Assembly (NCBI RefSeq): GCF_000812465.1
Contig: NZ_JWMA01000028.1
Location: 1 to 64,000 of the forward strand
Length of the DNA: 64,000 bases
Direction: 5' to 3'
DNA from: Cupriavidus sp. IDO
GTDB lineage: Bacteria; Pseudomonadota; Gammaproteobacteria; Burkholderiales; Burkholderiaceae
Shown: positions 18,495 through 28,059 of the stretch, piece by piece
Layout of the letters: every line of letters starts with the position of its first letter
How positions within the stretch are numbered: the stretch's first letter is position 1
The notes under the pieces: model-generated
The model's input: the letters and a program-made list of their open reading frames with translations, nothing else
What the model was told of the DNA's origin: nothing
Database searches by the model: none
Translations under genes and position numbers: made by a program

Positions 18495-19763
18495 CTAACA
18501 AAGCGAAGGGGGAGCAAATAACTTTCGCTCCCGAATATTTGAATAACTCGGTGACACAATAGCAATGAGGTAGCTAAAAATTATTAGCAGAACAGCGCTC
18601 TTAGTCGCCAATGAATTATTGGTCGCGGATAAAACCATAAACGCCCAGATCGCCAAACATATTCTATTCCGCAAACTACCCTTCAAACCACCGATGATCG
18701 TGAAGAATGGAGCGCAAATCGAGAACAACAACAGTATGCTCGCGATCACGCCGTAATTAAAAAGATAAAATAAAAGATAATTTTCGATAATATCCACACG
18801 AGCATTCCAAAGCAGAGCTTCAAGCTTTTCAGCTGGCAATCCAAGCAGATAGTCTGACGGAGTAAAGCCTGCCAGCACTTGCCATACATCCAGTCTCACC
18901 ATAGCACTGTCATCAAGGAGGTCTGCAGTTGGTATTCGCGCATCCACCCCGCCCAAAATTCCTGAAAAAAGCGCAAAACTGACAGCCCCCGCAAATAGAG
19001 CGATGATACTCACTTTGAATGCAAACATCTCCTTCCAATAGACATTACTTCTTGGCAAGGCTAGATAGAGGCCCACAGTTAGAAATATAAGTGACGCCGC
19101 CCTTGCTCCAAAAGCTATCAGCGACGCTATACCGAAAATATAGACGAATAGCCGCCCCATAATCTTCGCGGACGAAGCAAGGTAAATGAGCCCTATGCCA
19201 ACGGTTATTAATGCATTATTCAAAGGATGCCCATGCAGAGCCGTTGCCCGAAAGTATTTAGAGCTTTCATACAGAACGTTCACAAATGCCGTTTTCGTGC
19301 TAAATTCCAGAATAGCAATCGATCCATTTATGAAGAAAAAAATCAAAATCAATCTGGCCAAGATGACCCCAATGTTGAGCCGCCTCCGACCAACCAATAT
19401 CATAAACGCCGATGGCGCGACAATGGTATCAAGGATATAACCGACGCCTTGGGCCCCTTTTAGCAACCCTACGCCAATCATTATTGCTAGAGCGATGCAC
19501 TGGCCGATTACTACCTTACGAACCCGCATTCCCGGTGCAGACCACGGGTTTTTACCTGAAAACAAGAGGACCAATATTATTGCGGCACATATCCAACTAT
19601 ATGGATGTATTTTTTCAATCAACGTCCCCGACACATCCCCCGAATAATTCATGCCGGCCGTATTTAGCACATCACCGCTGATAAAAGTCGCCGTGAACAC
19701 AGCGATTATTACAAGAACATCAACGATTAGCATGCTGAACTCCGCCGCCATGAAGAAAGACAT
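18495..19763 (-). CDS. Polysaccharide polymerase or ligase, O-antigen-polymerase-like membrane protein
   Basis: A 422-residue inner-membrane protein with roughly ten hydrophobic segments across its length (for example VDVLVIIAVFTATFI, WICAAIILVLLFSG, FVYIFGIASLIAFGARAASLIFL, ENYLLFYLFNYGVIASILLLFS). A larger soluble loop lies at about residues 268-325 with RIPTADLLDDSAMVRLDVW, typical of the periplasmic loop of Wzy-type polymerases. As the only such protein in the locus it is the likely repeat-unit polymerase. Sequence identity between polymerases is low, so the call rests on topology and context. The start codon is uncertain by a few residues. Confidence 0.75.
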   Translation of the reverse strand: MSFFMAAEFSMLIVDVLVIIAVFTATFISGDVLNTAGMNYSGDVSGTLIEKIHPYSWICAAIILVLLFSGKNPWSAPGMRVRKVVIGQCIALAIMIGVGLLKGAQGVGYILDTIVAPSAFMILVGRRRLNIGVILARLILIFFFINGSIAILEFSTKTAFVNVLYESSKYFRATALHGHPLNNALITVGIGLIYLASSAKIMGRLFVYIFGIASLIAFGARAASLIFLTVGLYLALPRSNVYWKEMFAFKVSIIALFAGAVSFALFSGILGGVDARIPTADLLDDSAMVRLDVWQVLAGFTPSDYLLGLPAEKLEALLWNARVDIIENYLLFYLFNYGVIASILLLFSICAPFFTIIGGLKGSLRNRICLAIWAFMVLSATNNSLATKSAVLLIIFSYLIAIVSPSYSNIRERKLFAPPSLC

Positions 19764-20088
19764 GTACTGCCGAAATTTCAGCAGATTTTTTTCCCGCGGA
19801 CAAGAATTTACCTTTCTCGTTGGTATTTTTCATCTCACCACTATCCACGAATCACGACGCCAATGTCGGCTTATCCCAGTAGCGAACTCACTCGATTGGC
19901 TCGAAAACTGGATATTTCAACCCTGAATTATAAAAACTAAACAGTCAGTGTATTCTGCTTAATAGCTCCTAGGAAGATCGCAAGCCGCACTCATTGCCAT
20001 TCACTGGATAACCATTAGACTGCGTCCAGTTGCGGCTTCTCCCCTGCACCATTCGAAAATTAAATAAAAGAAATGCAACCCTCGCTGT
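19764..20088. other. AT-rich spacer between polymerase and flippase genes
   Basis: No gene is visible in these 325 bases. The GC content is low, as in the flanking polysaccharide genes. The spacing suggests that the polymerase may have its own promoter, but no convincing promoter boxes could be fixed by eye. Confidence 0.5.
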
Positions 20089-21441
20089 TCATCTCGATGC
20101 GGAGTTGGATGATCGCGATATAAGCATATCAGTCTGAAACCCAGGAAATGCCGGAATGCCGGCACGCCAAAGGGCCCATCCCAAGGCAACAGTGCCAAAC
20201 AGCACTGTCACAAGGAGGCTGATAGCAGCTCCGAGGGCTCCCAGCCACCATGTCGACGGCCCAATTAGCACTAGATTGCATACTGCTGCGTACATGGCAG
20301 TCGCTCTGAATTCTCGGACCATCCCAAGAGGGATCATAAGTTGCGCACCCCAGACGTTGTGTATGGCAGCCAAAAATGGAATCCACGCCATGCAATAGAT
20401 GAGGGGGACGGCACTTAGAAACGAGGGACCCATCGCTATCTCAACAATCTGACGAGCGCCAACACAGAGACCAAGCGCAACGATAAATGTAATCGCGCCC
20501 TGGATGACAAGCAATCTCCGAGCAAAGGCGTAACCGCGAGCGGGCGACTCCTGAAGTAACCACGATAGCCGCGGATATACTGTGTTGCTTATTGGCGCAA
20601 CCAGTCCGAGTGCGGCTGCTCTAATCTTATCGGAGCCAACATAAAGGCCCACAGCAGCGGGGCCCGCGATGACGCCCAAAATGACTGTAGTACTGTTGGT
20701 GTAAAGGCTTATAAGTGCGGTGGATAGAAAAACTTCCCTACCCTCTCTCAACTGTGCGAGGATTGCCCCTAGCGAGATCTTAGGCTTTCCGACCAGTCGA
20801 AGCCTCGCTACTAAATAAAGAGAGGAAACAGCACATACTATTCCACCGACCCCTTGTATCGCCACGGCTGTGGCAACGTCTTTAGATGATGTTACAAACG
20901 CGTATGTAAGGGGAACTGTTATAGCTTTACCTATCAAAGCAGCCAGAGCGAATCTTCCCATACGCTCGAGCCCCTGAAGGAACCAACTTGCGGTAAAGAC
21001 AGCTGCAATAACAGTAAGCCATGCTGCAAAGAGCACGGGAGCGATGGATCCTAGTTTCTCACTAAAAAGAAGTGCAGCGAAAAGTAGAACTAATGTAAAT
21101 AAAGATAAAATAGCTTTGGCCGCAATTGTATTCCAAAAATATAGCGTGAGCTTATCTGGTTCCGTGCGAGCTTGTGCGATCTGTTTAGAGGCGCTCAGAT
21201 TAAAACCCCAGTCGGAAAACAATACGCCATACATTGCAATGGCTAACCCTAGACCTATTAGTCCATAGCCTTCTGGACCAAGGACTCGAGTGAGATATGG
21301 AAATGTCAGGAAAGGAATTAAATAGCTGCTAGCTTGCCAAACAGCCATGGCAAGAAAGTTCCTCACCAAGCCGGCGTCCCATGCGAGCCGAAAACTTTTA
21401 TGTGCCACAGCTCTACTCAGTAAAGTTGCTTGCCAAACCAC
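20089..21441 (-). CDS. Polysaccharide flippase (Wzx-like, PST family)
   Basis: Moves the lipid-linked repeat unit across the inner membrane. The 450-residue protein has 12-14 hydrophobic segments and the characteristic opening AVWQASSYLIPFLTFPYLTRVLGPEGYGLIGLGLAI (about residues 33-68), whose PYL-x-RVLGPEGYG core is diagnostic of the Wzx/PST family. SASKQIAQ and a later LYVGSDKIRAAALGLVAPISNTVYPRLS block also fit. The GTG start at 21441 adds about 30 residues before the first span; an ATG at residue 32 is possible. Codon use is AT-rich. It lies on the same strand as the wza-wzb-wzc genes upstream, after a 306-base gap. Confidence 0.85.
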   Translation of the reverse strand: MVWQATLLSRAVAHKSFRLAWDAGLVRNFLAMAVWQASSYLIPFLTFPYLTRVLGPEGYGLIGLGLAIAMYGVLFSDWGFNLSASKQIAQARTEPDKLTLYFWNTIAAKAILSLFTLVLLFAALLFSEKLGSIAPVLFAAWLTVIAAVFTASWFLQGLERMGRFALAALIGKAITVPLTYAFVTSSKDVATAVAIQGVGGIVCAVSSLYLVARLRLVGKPKISLGAILAQLREGREVFLSTALISLYTNSTTVILGVIAGPAAVGLYVGSDKIRAAALGLVAPISNTVYPRLSWLLQESPARGYAFARRLLVIQGAITFIVALGLCVGARQIVEIAMGPSFLSAVPLIYCMAWIPFLAAIHNVWGAQLMIPLGMVREFRATAMYAAVCNLVLIGPSTWWLGALGAAISLLVTVLFGTVALGWALWRAGIPAFPGFQTDMLISRSSNSASR

Positions 21442-21747
21442 AGGCCTTCAGAGGCGATTGCCACCCAGGACAGGGTAGCCAATGTCCACTCTTTCGGCAT
21501 TTTTTGCCGTCTCGAAGGGTAAAACAACAGCGTCTGCGGCATTTCCTGCTCGCATCGCAACACAGATTCTGCACGTATCGACACTCTCTGGGAGAGTTTT
21601 GGCCATACAATTTTTTGAGCGCAACTCTCCGACTAAACTTCGTGCGTTACGATAGCAACATCAGTTCGACGCCAAGTAAGTTCCCCGTGTCAAGACGCCG
21701 GTGATTGCTAGGACAACTCACCTTCACCTATTTGAGACAAGGCTTGC
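21442..21747. other. Spacer between wzc-like and flippase genes
   Basis: I see no gene here. Composition shifts from the high-GC wzc-like gene to the AT-rich flippase gene within this spacer, so it may mark the edge of the exchangeable sugar-specific segment. Confidence 0.5.
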
Positions 21748-24009
21748 CTATTCTCCATCCCGTTTTTCTACTGGGTGTAACTCGCTTGCATAGCCGTAGT
21801 ACGCATATCGATACCGCCCATACTTCGAGCCATAGCCGTAGCGATACGCATTCGGATCCAGGCCATTGAACACCACGCCGTTCACATCGGCATGAGCCTG
21901 GCGCAGTTGTTTGGCGGATTCGGTCACTTCGCCGATGGTGGTCTTCTCGAAGCGCGTCACGAGGAACACCGTGCCGCAGCGTGCAGCGAGGATTGCGGTA
22001 TCGGCAACTGCCAGCACGGGCGGCGTATCAATCAGGACAAGGTCGTACTGGCGACCCAACTCATCAAGAAGCTTTACCATGCGATCGTTCAGTAGCAGCT
22101 CAGCGGGATTCGGGGGGAAGCCGCCGGTACTGAGAAAGTCCAGGTTCTCAAAAACCTCGCGATGTACGGCCTGGTCAAAGCCTACCTTGCCGAGTAGCAC
22201 GTCCGCCAGCCCGTTGTTCCGGCCCTTGCCAAAATACTGGTTCAGATGGCCCTTGCGCATGTCTGCATCGATCAGCAGTACGCGCTTGCCGCCCGAGGCC
22301 ATCACCACGGCTAGGTTGGCCGAGATAAATGACTTACCGACACCCGGTGTGGGGCCCGTCAGCAGCACGCGGTTATTGTCCGCGTCGAGCATGGTAAACT
22401 GAAGAGCGGTGCGCAGACTGCGCAGACTTTCGATCGCAGGCTCATTGGGATTGCGGTCTGCGAGCAAGAATTTGCCGCGCTTGCGCTGGCGGATGTCTAC
22501 GGTGAGGAGAGCCTGAGCGCTCGACAATGGCACCGTAGCATAGACGCTCAGACCCGCATGCTGTTCGATGTCTTGCGAATCCGTGATACCGCCGTACAGC
22601 GCATTGCGCACGAAGGCCACGACGACACCAATCAGGACGCCGAGAATAGCTGCTAGCGCAATGATCAGAGCCTTCTTGGGCTTAATGGGTTCCTCGGGAA
22701 CCGGAGCGTTGTCGAGCAGGCGCACATTGCCGACCTTGCCTGCCTTGACAAGCTTCAGCTGCTGCATATTGTTCAATAGGCCAACGTAGAGATCATTGTT
22801 GACCTGTACGTCGCGCATCAATCGCAGTGTGTCTTGCTCCACGCTTGGGAAATTCTTCATCCGGCCTGCCAGGCTGGCCACCTTTGCACTAAGGGCAGCG
22901 ATTTGCTGCTCCACCGCCTGCACAGCCGGATGGGAAGCCGCGAAGCGCGTCTTCAACTCTGCGCGCTTCTGCTTTAGTTCGAACAGGCCGGCTTCCGCGG
23001 TGACGCTCTCCTGTAGAAACGCTTTGCCTTCCTCGCTGAGGTTGAACGTATTGCGCTTATTGCGCATCTCGTTGTACTTGACCTCAGCCCGCTCCAGCTC
23101 GCTCTTGAGCTGGGGCAACAGGTCTCCCAGGAAAGCCAGCGATTTCTCCGCTTCGGCGGCTTTTCGCCTGATATTCTGGGCTACATACTCTTGGCCGATT
23201 TCGTTAAGAATGCTCGCGGTAAGCAGCGGGTCGGAACCATCGAGCGAGGCACCGATGATGCCGCTCTGCTTTCCCTTCTCTGCGATCTTGAGGTCATCCT
23301 GAAGCTTCTCGATCGTCTTCAGCTGAGAGTCCCGCACAATGTTGAAGACAATACCCGGCTTTGCCTTGATATCACTCACTAGCAGCGCGAAGCTACCCAC
23401 ACTCTGCGCGCCTTCCAGCGGCTGCCCCACACGTCCCTCCAGCGGCACATCGAGGCTCGATTGATCCAAGCGGTAGCGGCCATCCTTCAGCACCGTCAGT
23501 GTGAATTTTTCTCCCTCAAGCGATTCCGGCACGTCAAATCGTTCAACGTTGATGGACTCCTTGGCCCATGCGAAGCCACCGAAGCCAAAGAGCCCTGGTT
23601 CGGACAATCCCTTGTCGCGATTGGCGATCCATGTGCCGACGAAAGGAAAATACCTGGGCGTCGCCTTAGTGTAGAGATGCAGGTTCTCCACTGCCCTACT
23701 TACGACCATACGAGAGCGAATAATCTCTATCTCGGCCGTGGCCTGGGCCTTGACGTCGAACAAGCTGGACACGTCTCCCAACAGACTACTAGCGCTATTC
23801 GGGTTGTCCTCGACCTGCACCAAGATATCCGCCTGATACACCGGCCGCGCCAGGAACGCGTAAGCCACCCCAAGCGCTAGCACTACGCCTGCAATCGACG
23901 CGATCAGCCAACGACTGGCGAGCAGTACATCCAGGTACCGGACGAGGTCAATCTCGTCCTCCGGGGGGCCAGCCACAACGACTGGATGGGAAGTCTGGGT
24001 CATCTGCAT
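21748..24009 (-). CDS. Polysaccharide co-polymerase with tyrosine autokinase domain (Wzc-like)
   Basis: Controls chain length and export at the inner membrane by cyclic autophosphorylation. The 753-residue protein has an N-terminal Wzz domain with first span near residues 35-55 (SRWLIASIAGVVLALGVAYAFL), a long periplasmic coiled-coil region (about 280-400), a second span near 450, and a cytoplasmic BY-kinase domain with Walker A GPTPGVGKSFISANLA (about 551), Walker A' VLLIDADMRKG (about 577) and Walker B LVLIDTPPVLAV (about 653). Nine tyrosines fall within the tail segment AYRYGYGS to AYYGYA just before the C-terminus, the autophosphorylation cluster. Lies 14 bases after the phosphatase gene. 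Confidence 0.95.
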   Translation of the reverse strand: MQMTQTSHPVVVAGPPEDEIDLVRYLDVLLASRWLIASIAGVVLALGVAYAFLARPVYQADILVQVEDNPNSASSLLGDVSSLFDVKAQATAEIEIIRSRMVVSRAVENLHLYTKATPRYFPFVGTWIANRDKGLSEPGLFGFGGFAWAKESINVERFDVPESLEGEKFTLTVLKDGRYRLDQSSLDVPLEGRVGQPLEGAQSVGSFALLVSDIKAKPGIVFNIVRDSQLKTIEKLQDDLKIAEKGKQSGIIGASLDGSDPLLTASILNEIGQEYVAQNIRRKAAEAEKSLAFLGDLLPQLKSELERAEVKYNEMRNKRNTFNLSEEGKAFLQESVTAEAGLFELKQKRAELKTRFAASHPAVQAVEQQIAALSAKVASLAGRMKNFPSVEQDTLRLMRDVQVNNDLYVGLLNNMQQLKLVKAGKVGNVRLLDNAPVPEEPIKPKKALIIALAAILGVLIGVVVAFVRNALYGGITDSQDIEQHAGLSVYATVPLSSAQALLTVDIRQRKRGKFLLADRNPNEPAIESLRSLRTALQFTMLDADNNRVLLTGPTPGVGKSFISANLAVVMASGGKRVLLIDADMRKGHLNQYFGKGRNNGLADVLLGKVGFDQAVHREVFENLDFLSTGGFPPNPAELLLNDRMVKLLDELGRQYDLVLIDTPPVLAVADTAILAARCGTVFLVTRFEKTTIGEVTESAKQLRQAHADVNGVVFNGLDPNAYRYGYGSKYGRYRYAYYGYASELHPVEKRDGE

Positions 24010-24023
24010 TACTACCGAATCAG

Positions 24024-24461
24024 TTATCGAAGCGCCTGGATGCGCGGCACCCAGGCTTCCACGCCGCGTTGGATCAACTGCAGCACGTTCTCGAAGGCGG
24101 GACGGGCCTTACGATAGGGATCGGGCACGTCGAACTTGGCGAGTTCACCCATGCGGAAAACACGGCCGGTGGTGGCCGGGTGCAGGCGCTGGATTTCTTG
24201 CCGCTGGGCGTTGTCCATCACGAGAATGAGGTCCGCACTTATCGCGGTAGCGCGGCTCAGTTGCTGGGCATGATGGCCAGTGATGTCCACGCCGAGCTCC
24301 CTCATGAGTTCGATGGCGTGTGCATCGGCCGGATGGCCCGTGAGCGCACCAAGGCCGGCGGAGATGACGTTGGCATCGGGCAATGCCTGCTTGAGAAGCC
24401 CCTGCGCCATAGGGCTCCTGCAAATATTCCCGATGCAGACCACGAGTACAGTCTTGATCAT
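24024..24461 (-). CDS. Low-molecular-weight protein tyrosine phosphatase (Wzb-like)
   Basis: Dephosphorylates the tyrosine cluster of the kinase encoded next, which is needed for polymer export cycles. The 145-residue protein has the active-site loop CIGNICRSP starting at Cys9 with Arg15 (C-x5-R) and the general-acid motif DPYR near residue 113. SAGLGALTGHPAD and ADLILVMDNAQRQEI are standard family blocks. Its start overlaps the stop of the export lipoprotein gene by 4 bases, and the kinase gene follows 14 bases later, the usual wza-wzb-wzc order. Confidence 0.95.
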   Translation of the reverse strand: MIKTVLVVCIGNICRSPMAQGLLKQALPDANVISAGLGALTGHPADAHAIELMRELGVDITGHHAQQLSRATAISADLILVMDNAQRQEIQRLHPATTGRVFRMGELAKFDVPDPYRKARPAFENVLQLIQRGVEAWVPRIQALR

Positions 24462-25633
24462 TTGACCGCGTTCGCCGTGGACGTGAAGAAATTCCCGCTC
24501 GGCAGCAGTTGGTTGATCACGCGGCTCCAGCGGACCACACCTGCGGCATCCACGTAGACGACGTCCTTCGGCTTCAGCTCGAACGACTCGGCCAAGGCAA
24601 AGGCGACAGGGGACTTGCCGTCGAGGTGGAACACCTCGGCTTCGCCATCGTTGCTCTTGCGGATAACGTAGAGTTCCTTGGCGTTGGCCGAGAGGGGGTT
24701 GACGCCGCCGGCTTCACCAATGGCCTCGTTGAGCGTCAGGCGGCCGTTGCGCGGCAGAACGGCGACAGGACGCACGACTTCGCCGGTCACGAATACCTTG
24801 CTGTCCTCGCGTTGTTCCACGCGCACGATGTCACCGTTGCGCAGCAGGATGCGGGCGGGGTCGATACCTCGCTGCAGAAGCGCAGGCAGGTTGACGACGT
24901 AGTTCTTGCCCTCGCGGGAAACGCGGATGCGGCTGTTGTCGCCCGTCAGGACGTTGATACCGCCGGCGCGGTTGAGCGCTTCGACCAGGGTCATGGGTAC
25001 GTCGTCGATGTTCTGGGGGCCGGGCGTCTTGACTTCGCCGTCCAGGTAGACGCGCTTGCTGCGGAAGGCGAGCACGCGTACGGTGACCTGTGGCATGTTG
25101 ACGACAGGCTTGAGCTGGGTGCTCAGCTGTCCGCGGATTTCGTCCGGCGTGCGGTCGAGAACCTTGAGCACACCGGCATAAGGAAACTGGATGGTGCCCG
25201 CGGGACTGACGACGTAGCCCGGCACGTTCGCCGCGCCGCTGTAGTTCGGGATCTCGTAAGCCGTGCCAATCGAGTACGTTTGCGTGGGGAACACAAGTTC
25301 CGGGTGGTCCCACACAACGATCGAGAGAATGTCACTCGCGCCTACCGTGTAGGGCTTCGGGTCTGCGAACAGTTCCTCCACCCCAGCATTTGCTGGCTGT
25401 GTGGATGCCTTAAGCGTACGCACCAGCGCCGGCGTGATCTGCGTGATTTTGGGCACCGATTCCGGATCCTCCGGATCGAGCGGACGCTGCGGATCGAAGC
25501 GCATCCCTGGCGCTAGTGCGCAGGAGGCCAGCAACGGAACGATCCCCAGGCACATTACGGCCCTGCCAAACGTCAGCCTGCTTGAAAGCTTTAGCACGTC
25601 TCGATTATTCCCTTGATACAAGAAGGCCCGCAT
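24458..25633 (-). CDS. Polysaccharide export outer-membrane lipoprotein (Wza-like)
   Basis: Forms the outer-membrane channel for polymer export. The 391-residue protein from MRAFLYQGNNRDV has a lipoprotein signal ending LLASC (Cys at about residue 37), then the polysaccharide export domain with YTVGASDILSIVVWDHPEL, GTIQFPYAGVLKVLDRTPDEI and LAFRSKRVYLDGEVKTPG, followed by SLBB-type repeats (TLVEALNRAGGIN, VFVTGEVVRPVAVLPRNGRLTLNEAIGEAGG) and a C-terminal helix region. A longer frame to 25780 would bury the signal peptide under a basic extension and is rejected. First gene of the minus-strand export operon. Confidence 0.93.
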   Translation of the reverse strand: MRAFLYQGNNRDVLKLSSRLTFGRAVMCLGIVPLLASCALAPGMRFDPQRPLDPEDPESVPKITQITPALVRTLKASTQPANAGVEELFADPKPYTVGASDILSIVVWDHPELVFPTQTYSIGTAYEIPNYSGAANVPGYVVSPAGTIQFPYAGVLKVLDRTPDEIRGQLSTQLKPVVNMPQVTVRVLAFRSKRVYLDGEVKTPGPQNIDDVPMTLVEALNRAGGINVLTGDNSRIRVSREGKNYVVNLPALLQRGIDPARILLRNGDIVRVEQREDSKVFVTGEVVRPVAVLPRNGRLTLNEAIGEAGGVNPLSANAKELYVIRKSNDGEAEVFHLDGKSPVAFALAESFELKPKDVVYVDAAGVVRWSRVINQLLPSGNFFTSTANAVK

Positions 25634-26295
25634 TGCCCGCCGTCTCCTGAGCGGGCTGTGTCGCGGCGATTCCGCTTGTCCGACATGGCACCTGCTGGTG
25701 CCTTTCCGCTTGTTTGTGCTGCCTGCGGATTTGAACCTGGCGGTGTTGGCTTCGCGTTGCTCTGCGCGGTGGTGCGCCATTTTTGCACTGCGTCATTATG
25801 CGAACGACCGGCGAAGTGTATTGCTCCAGAGGCTACATCTTCAAGGCACAAAGGGCATTTTTAGCGAGTTTTCTATCCCCCCATAAGAGTGGATTCGCAA
25901 AAGGGAGAGATGCCCGCGCAGCGGCATCGAGCAAGAATACGTGCCTCGTCGAGCGTGGGAAAATCCGTCACACAGCTCCGCATTTCATCCTGGGCCAAAC
26001 CGGCTTGCTGCTGTTCTTTCAGGTGTGCTCCTGGCCTGTTCGATCTTCTGATCCCGCGCATTCTTGCCCACTAGATTTCCGGACGTCTCTATACTTACGC
26101 CCTTCTTTCCGCAATTTGCCAAAGCCCAAAAAAAGAAGGTGTAGGCACAGGGAGGCCTACACCCTAACGGGTTAGGCAAGGGGTCAGGCTTGCCGGGGTT
26201 GATTATTGATGGGGGTGGGACCGGGTCTTTCCCTGCTTTGGTGGGCCCCACGCTTAGGTGGGGAAAGTCATGAATTGGAGCATTGACGGTTGAAG
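25634..26295. other. Divergent promoter region between wza-like gene and MHS transporter gene
   Basis: No gene is supported. The region separates two divergent genes and must contain both promoters. It also holds one copy of a GTGTAGGC-type inverted repeat (26139-26163). Small overlapping ORFs on both strands look spurious. Confidence 0.5.
26139..26163. repeat. Inverted repeat, GTGTAGGC type, copy A
   Basis: GGTGTAGGC, 7 bases, GCCTACACC: a perfect 9-bp stem. Closely related hairpins occur at 27773-27805 and 51409-51447, so this is a dispersed element rather than a chance palindrome. Confidence 0.7.
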
Positions 26296-27570
26296 ATGGG
26301 GGAAGGAGACACTCAGGCAAGCGAACACCGAAAGACTGTTGTCGCAACGTCTCTCGTCAGTGGACTGGAAACGTTTGACTTCACCATGTTCGGATTCTTC
26401 GCGGCAATGATCGGAGATCAGTTCTTCCCGGCGGAAGACCCTCTGACTTCGTTGCTGATGGCAGTGGGCACGTTCGGCGTTGGCTTTCTCATCCGGCCGC
26501 TTGGCGCGCTGACGATCGGTGCTTATGCCGACCGTGTCGGACGTCGCGCGGCGATGACGAGAACCGTCGGCCTGATGACCATCGGGACGGCGGCCATCGC
26601 CCTCTGTCCGCCGTTCGCAATGATCGGTGAGGCTGCGCCGCTCATCGTCATCATCGGTCGGGCGCTGCAAGGTTTTGCCGTCGGCGGCGAAATTGGCGTC
26701 GCCTCGACATACGTGATGGAAACCGTACCGGTGTCGAGTCGTGGCCGCGTGGTCAGCTGGCAGTCCGTGAGCCAGGGCGCGGCTGCGTTGCTGGGCGCAT
26801 CCCTGGGCGCGCTTCTCACGAAGGTGATGTCGCCGGAGGATCTGGCTTCGTGGGGCTGGCGCCTTCCGTTCCTGATCGGTCTTCTGATCGCGCCAGTCGG
26901 CCTCTACGTTCGCCGTCAGCTTCGCGAGGCGCCGCTCGTCGACACAAAGGGCAGAGATGCCGCCACACCGCTCGGCGAGCTGTGGCGCGAGCATCGCAGG
27001 ACCATGCTCCTGGCGATCCTGATCAGGATGGGTTCAACGATCCCGGTCTACGTCATCGTCTACTACATGCCAAGTTATCTGCATCGCGTGATGCACGTAC
27101 CTGCCAGCACAGGATTCCTGGCAGCGACATTGCCCGCGCTGCTGCTGACTATCATCCCGCCGCTGTCCGGCCTTCTCATCGACCGGCTGCCCTGCCGCAA
27201 GCCGCTGGCCCTCTTCACTGCGGGATGCAAAGTGCTGCTGGTCTTCCCGGTCTTCCTGATGATTGTGCGTGCTGATGGCACGCTGCCAGTCCTGGTTGGC
27301 GTCGGGCTTATCAGCGCAATGGTGGCACTTGGCGCCGCCGTAGGCACCCTGCTTGTGCTCGAAGCATTTCCTGCACGGGTGCGCGCCAGCGGCGCCGCGA
27401 TTTCGCATGCGCTGAACGTCGCGCTGTTTGGCGGCACCGCGCAGTTCATCGTGACGGGAATGATCAAGTTGACCGGCAATCCCATGTCGGCGGCCTGGTA
27501 TATGGCAGCGACATGCATGCTGAGTTTCGGTGCGGTCGTTCTGATCAAGGAGAAGCGCTTGGAAATCTGA
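26296..27570 (+). CDS. MFS transporter, metabolite:H+ symporter (MHS) type
   Basis: A 424-residue inner-membrane carrier with 12 predicted spans. The opening LVSGLETFDFTMFGFFAAMIGDQFFP and the loop YADRVGRRAAMTRT after span 2 fit the MHS family of organic-acid symporters, as does GRALQGFAVGGEIGVASTYVMETVP in span 4 and the SWGWRLPFLIGLLIAPVGLYVRRQLREAP segment before the central loop. The substrate is likely a carboxylate but cannot be named. The start is the ATG at 26296; a TTG two codons upstream is also possible. It stands alone on the plus strand, with a GTGTAGGC-type hairpin about 200 bases after its stop. Confidence 0.85.
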   Translation: MGEGDTQASEHRKTVVATSLVSGLETFDFTMFGFFAAMIGDQFFPAEDPLTSLLMAVGTFGVGFLIRPLGALTIGAYADRVGRRAAMTRTVGLMTIGTAAIALCPPFAMIGEAAPLIVIIGRALQGFAVGGEIGVASTYVMETVPVSSRGRVVSWQSVSQGAAALLGASLGALLTKVMSPEDLASWGWRLPFLIGLLIAPVGLYVRRQLREAPLVDTKGRDAATPLGELWREHRRTMLLAILIRMGSTIPVYVIVYYMPSYLHRVMHVPASTGFLAATLPALLLTIIPPLSGLLIDRLPCRKPLALFTAGCKVLLVFPVFLMIVRADGTLPVLVGVGLISAMVALGAAVGTLLVLEAFPARVRASGAAISHALNVALFGGTAQFIVTGMIKLTGNPMSAAWYMAATCMLSFGAVVLIKEKRLEI

Positions 27571-27772
27571 ACCGGCCCTCCCGGTCGGGGAAGCAATCGC
27601 CTGCGGCGGGGCAGTACGACTACACGTTAACGCCTCTGATCCTTCCTCGGCATATCCAGCCAGAATTCCCCCACGCTTCAGCCCGGCGAGTTCGTACGTC
27701 CCAACGCATGAGGGGTACCGATGGTGCTGCGATGCAGCACAATGCCAAGCGGCACCCCGTTGCCAACTTAAA

Positions 27773-27805
27773 GGGTGTAGGCGTATCCCTGTGGCGCCTA
27801 CACCC
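27773..27805. repeat. Inverted repeat, GTGTAGGC type, copy B
   Basis: GGGTGTAGGC, 13 bases, GCCTACACCC: a perfect 10-bp stem with CTCTTT after it. It could act as a weak terminator for the upstream transporter gene, but the same stem appears at two other places in the window. Confidence 0.7.
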
Positions 27806-28039
27806 TCTTTCTTCGCCCAGCAGGACGATGTGTCCTGCCGCCGCTCAAGCCCGCGTGGTTGTACTTTGTCGCGGGCCTCGAAGGCATTCACACCATCGCG
27901 CCCCATTTTCGCGGCTACCAGCGGCTCAAGCGCATCGTGCAGGCGGCTGCCCGGACCGCTATCCATGCCTCGCACGGCGAACAAAGCTGCCACGCTCGCA
28001 TTGCTCGCAGAGCGCGCACCGTTCAGGCGTCCGCATTTC

Positions 28040-28059
28040 ATCCCCTCCATGGAGGGGAT
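28040..28059. repeat. Perfect 20-bp palindrome
   Basis: ATCCCCTCCATGGAGGGGAT is its own reverse complement. It lacks a T run, so it is not an obvious terminator; a protein-binding site or cruciform-prone sequence is possible. Confidence 0.6.
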
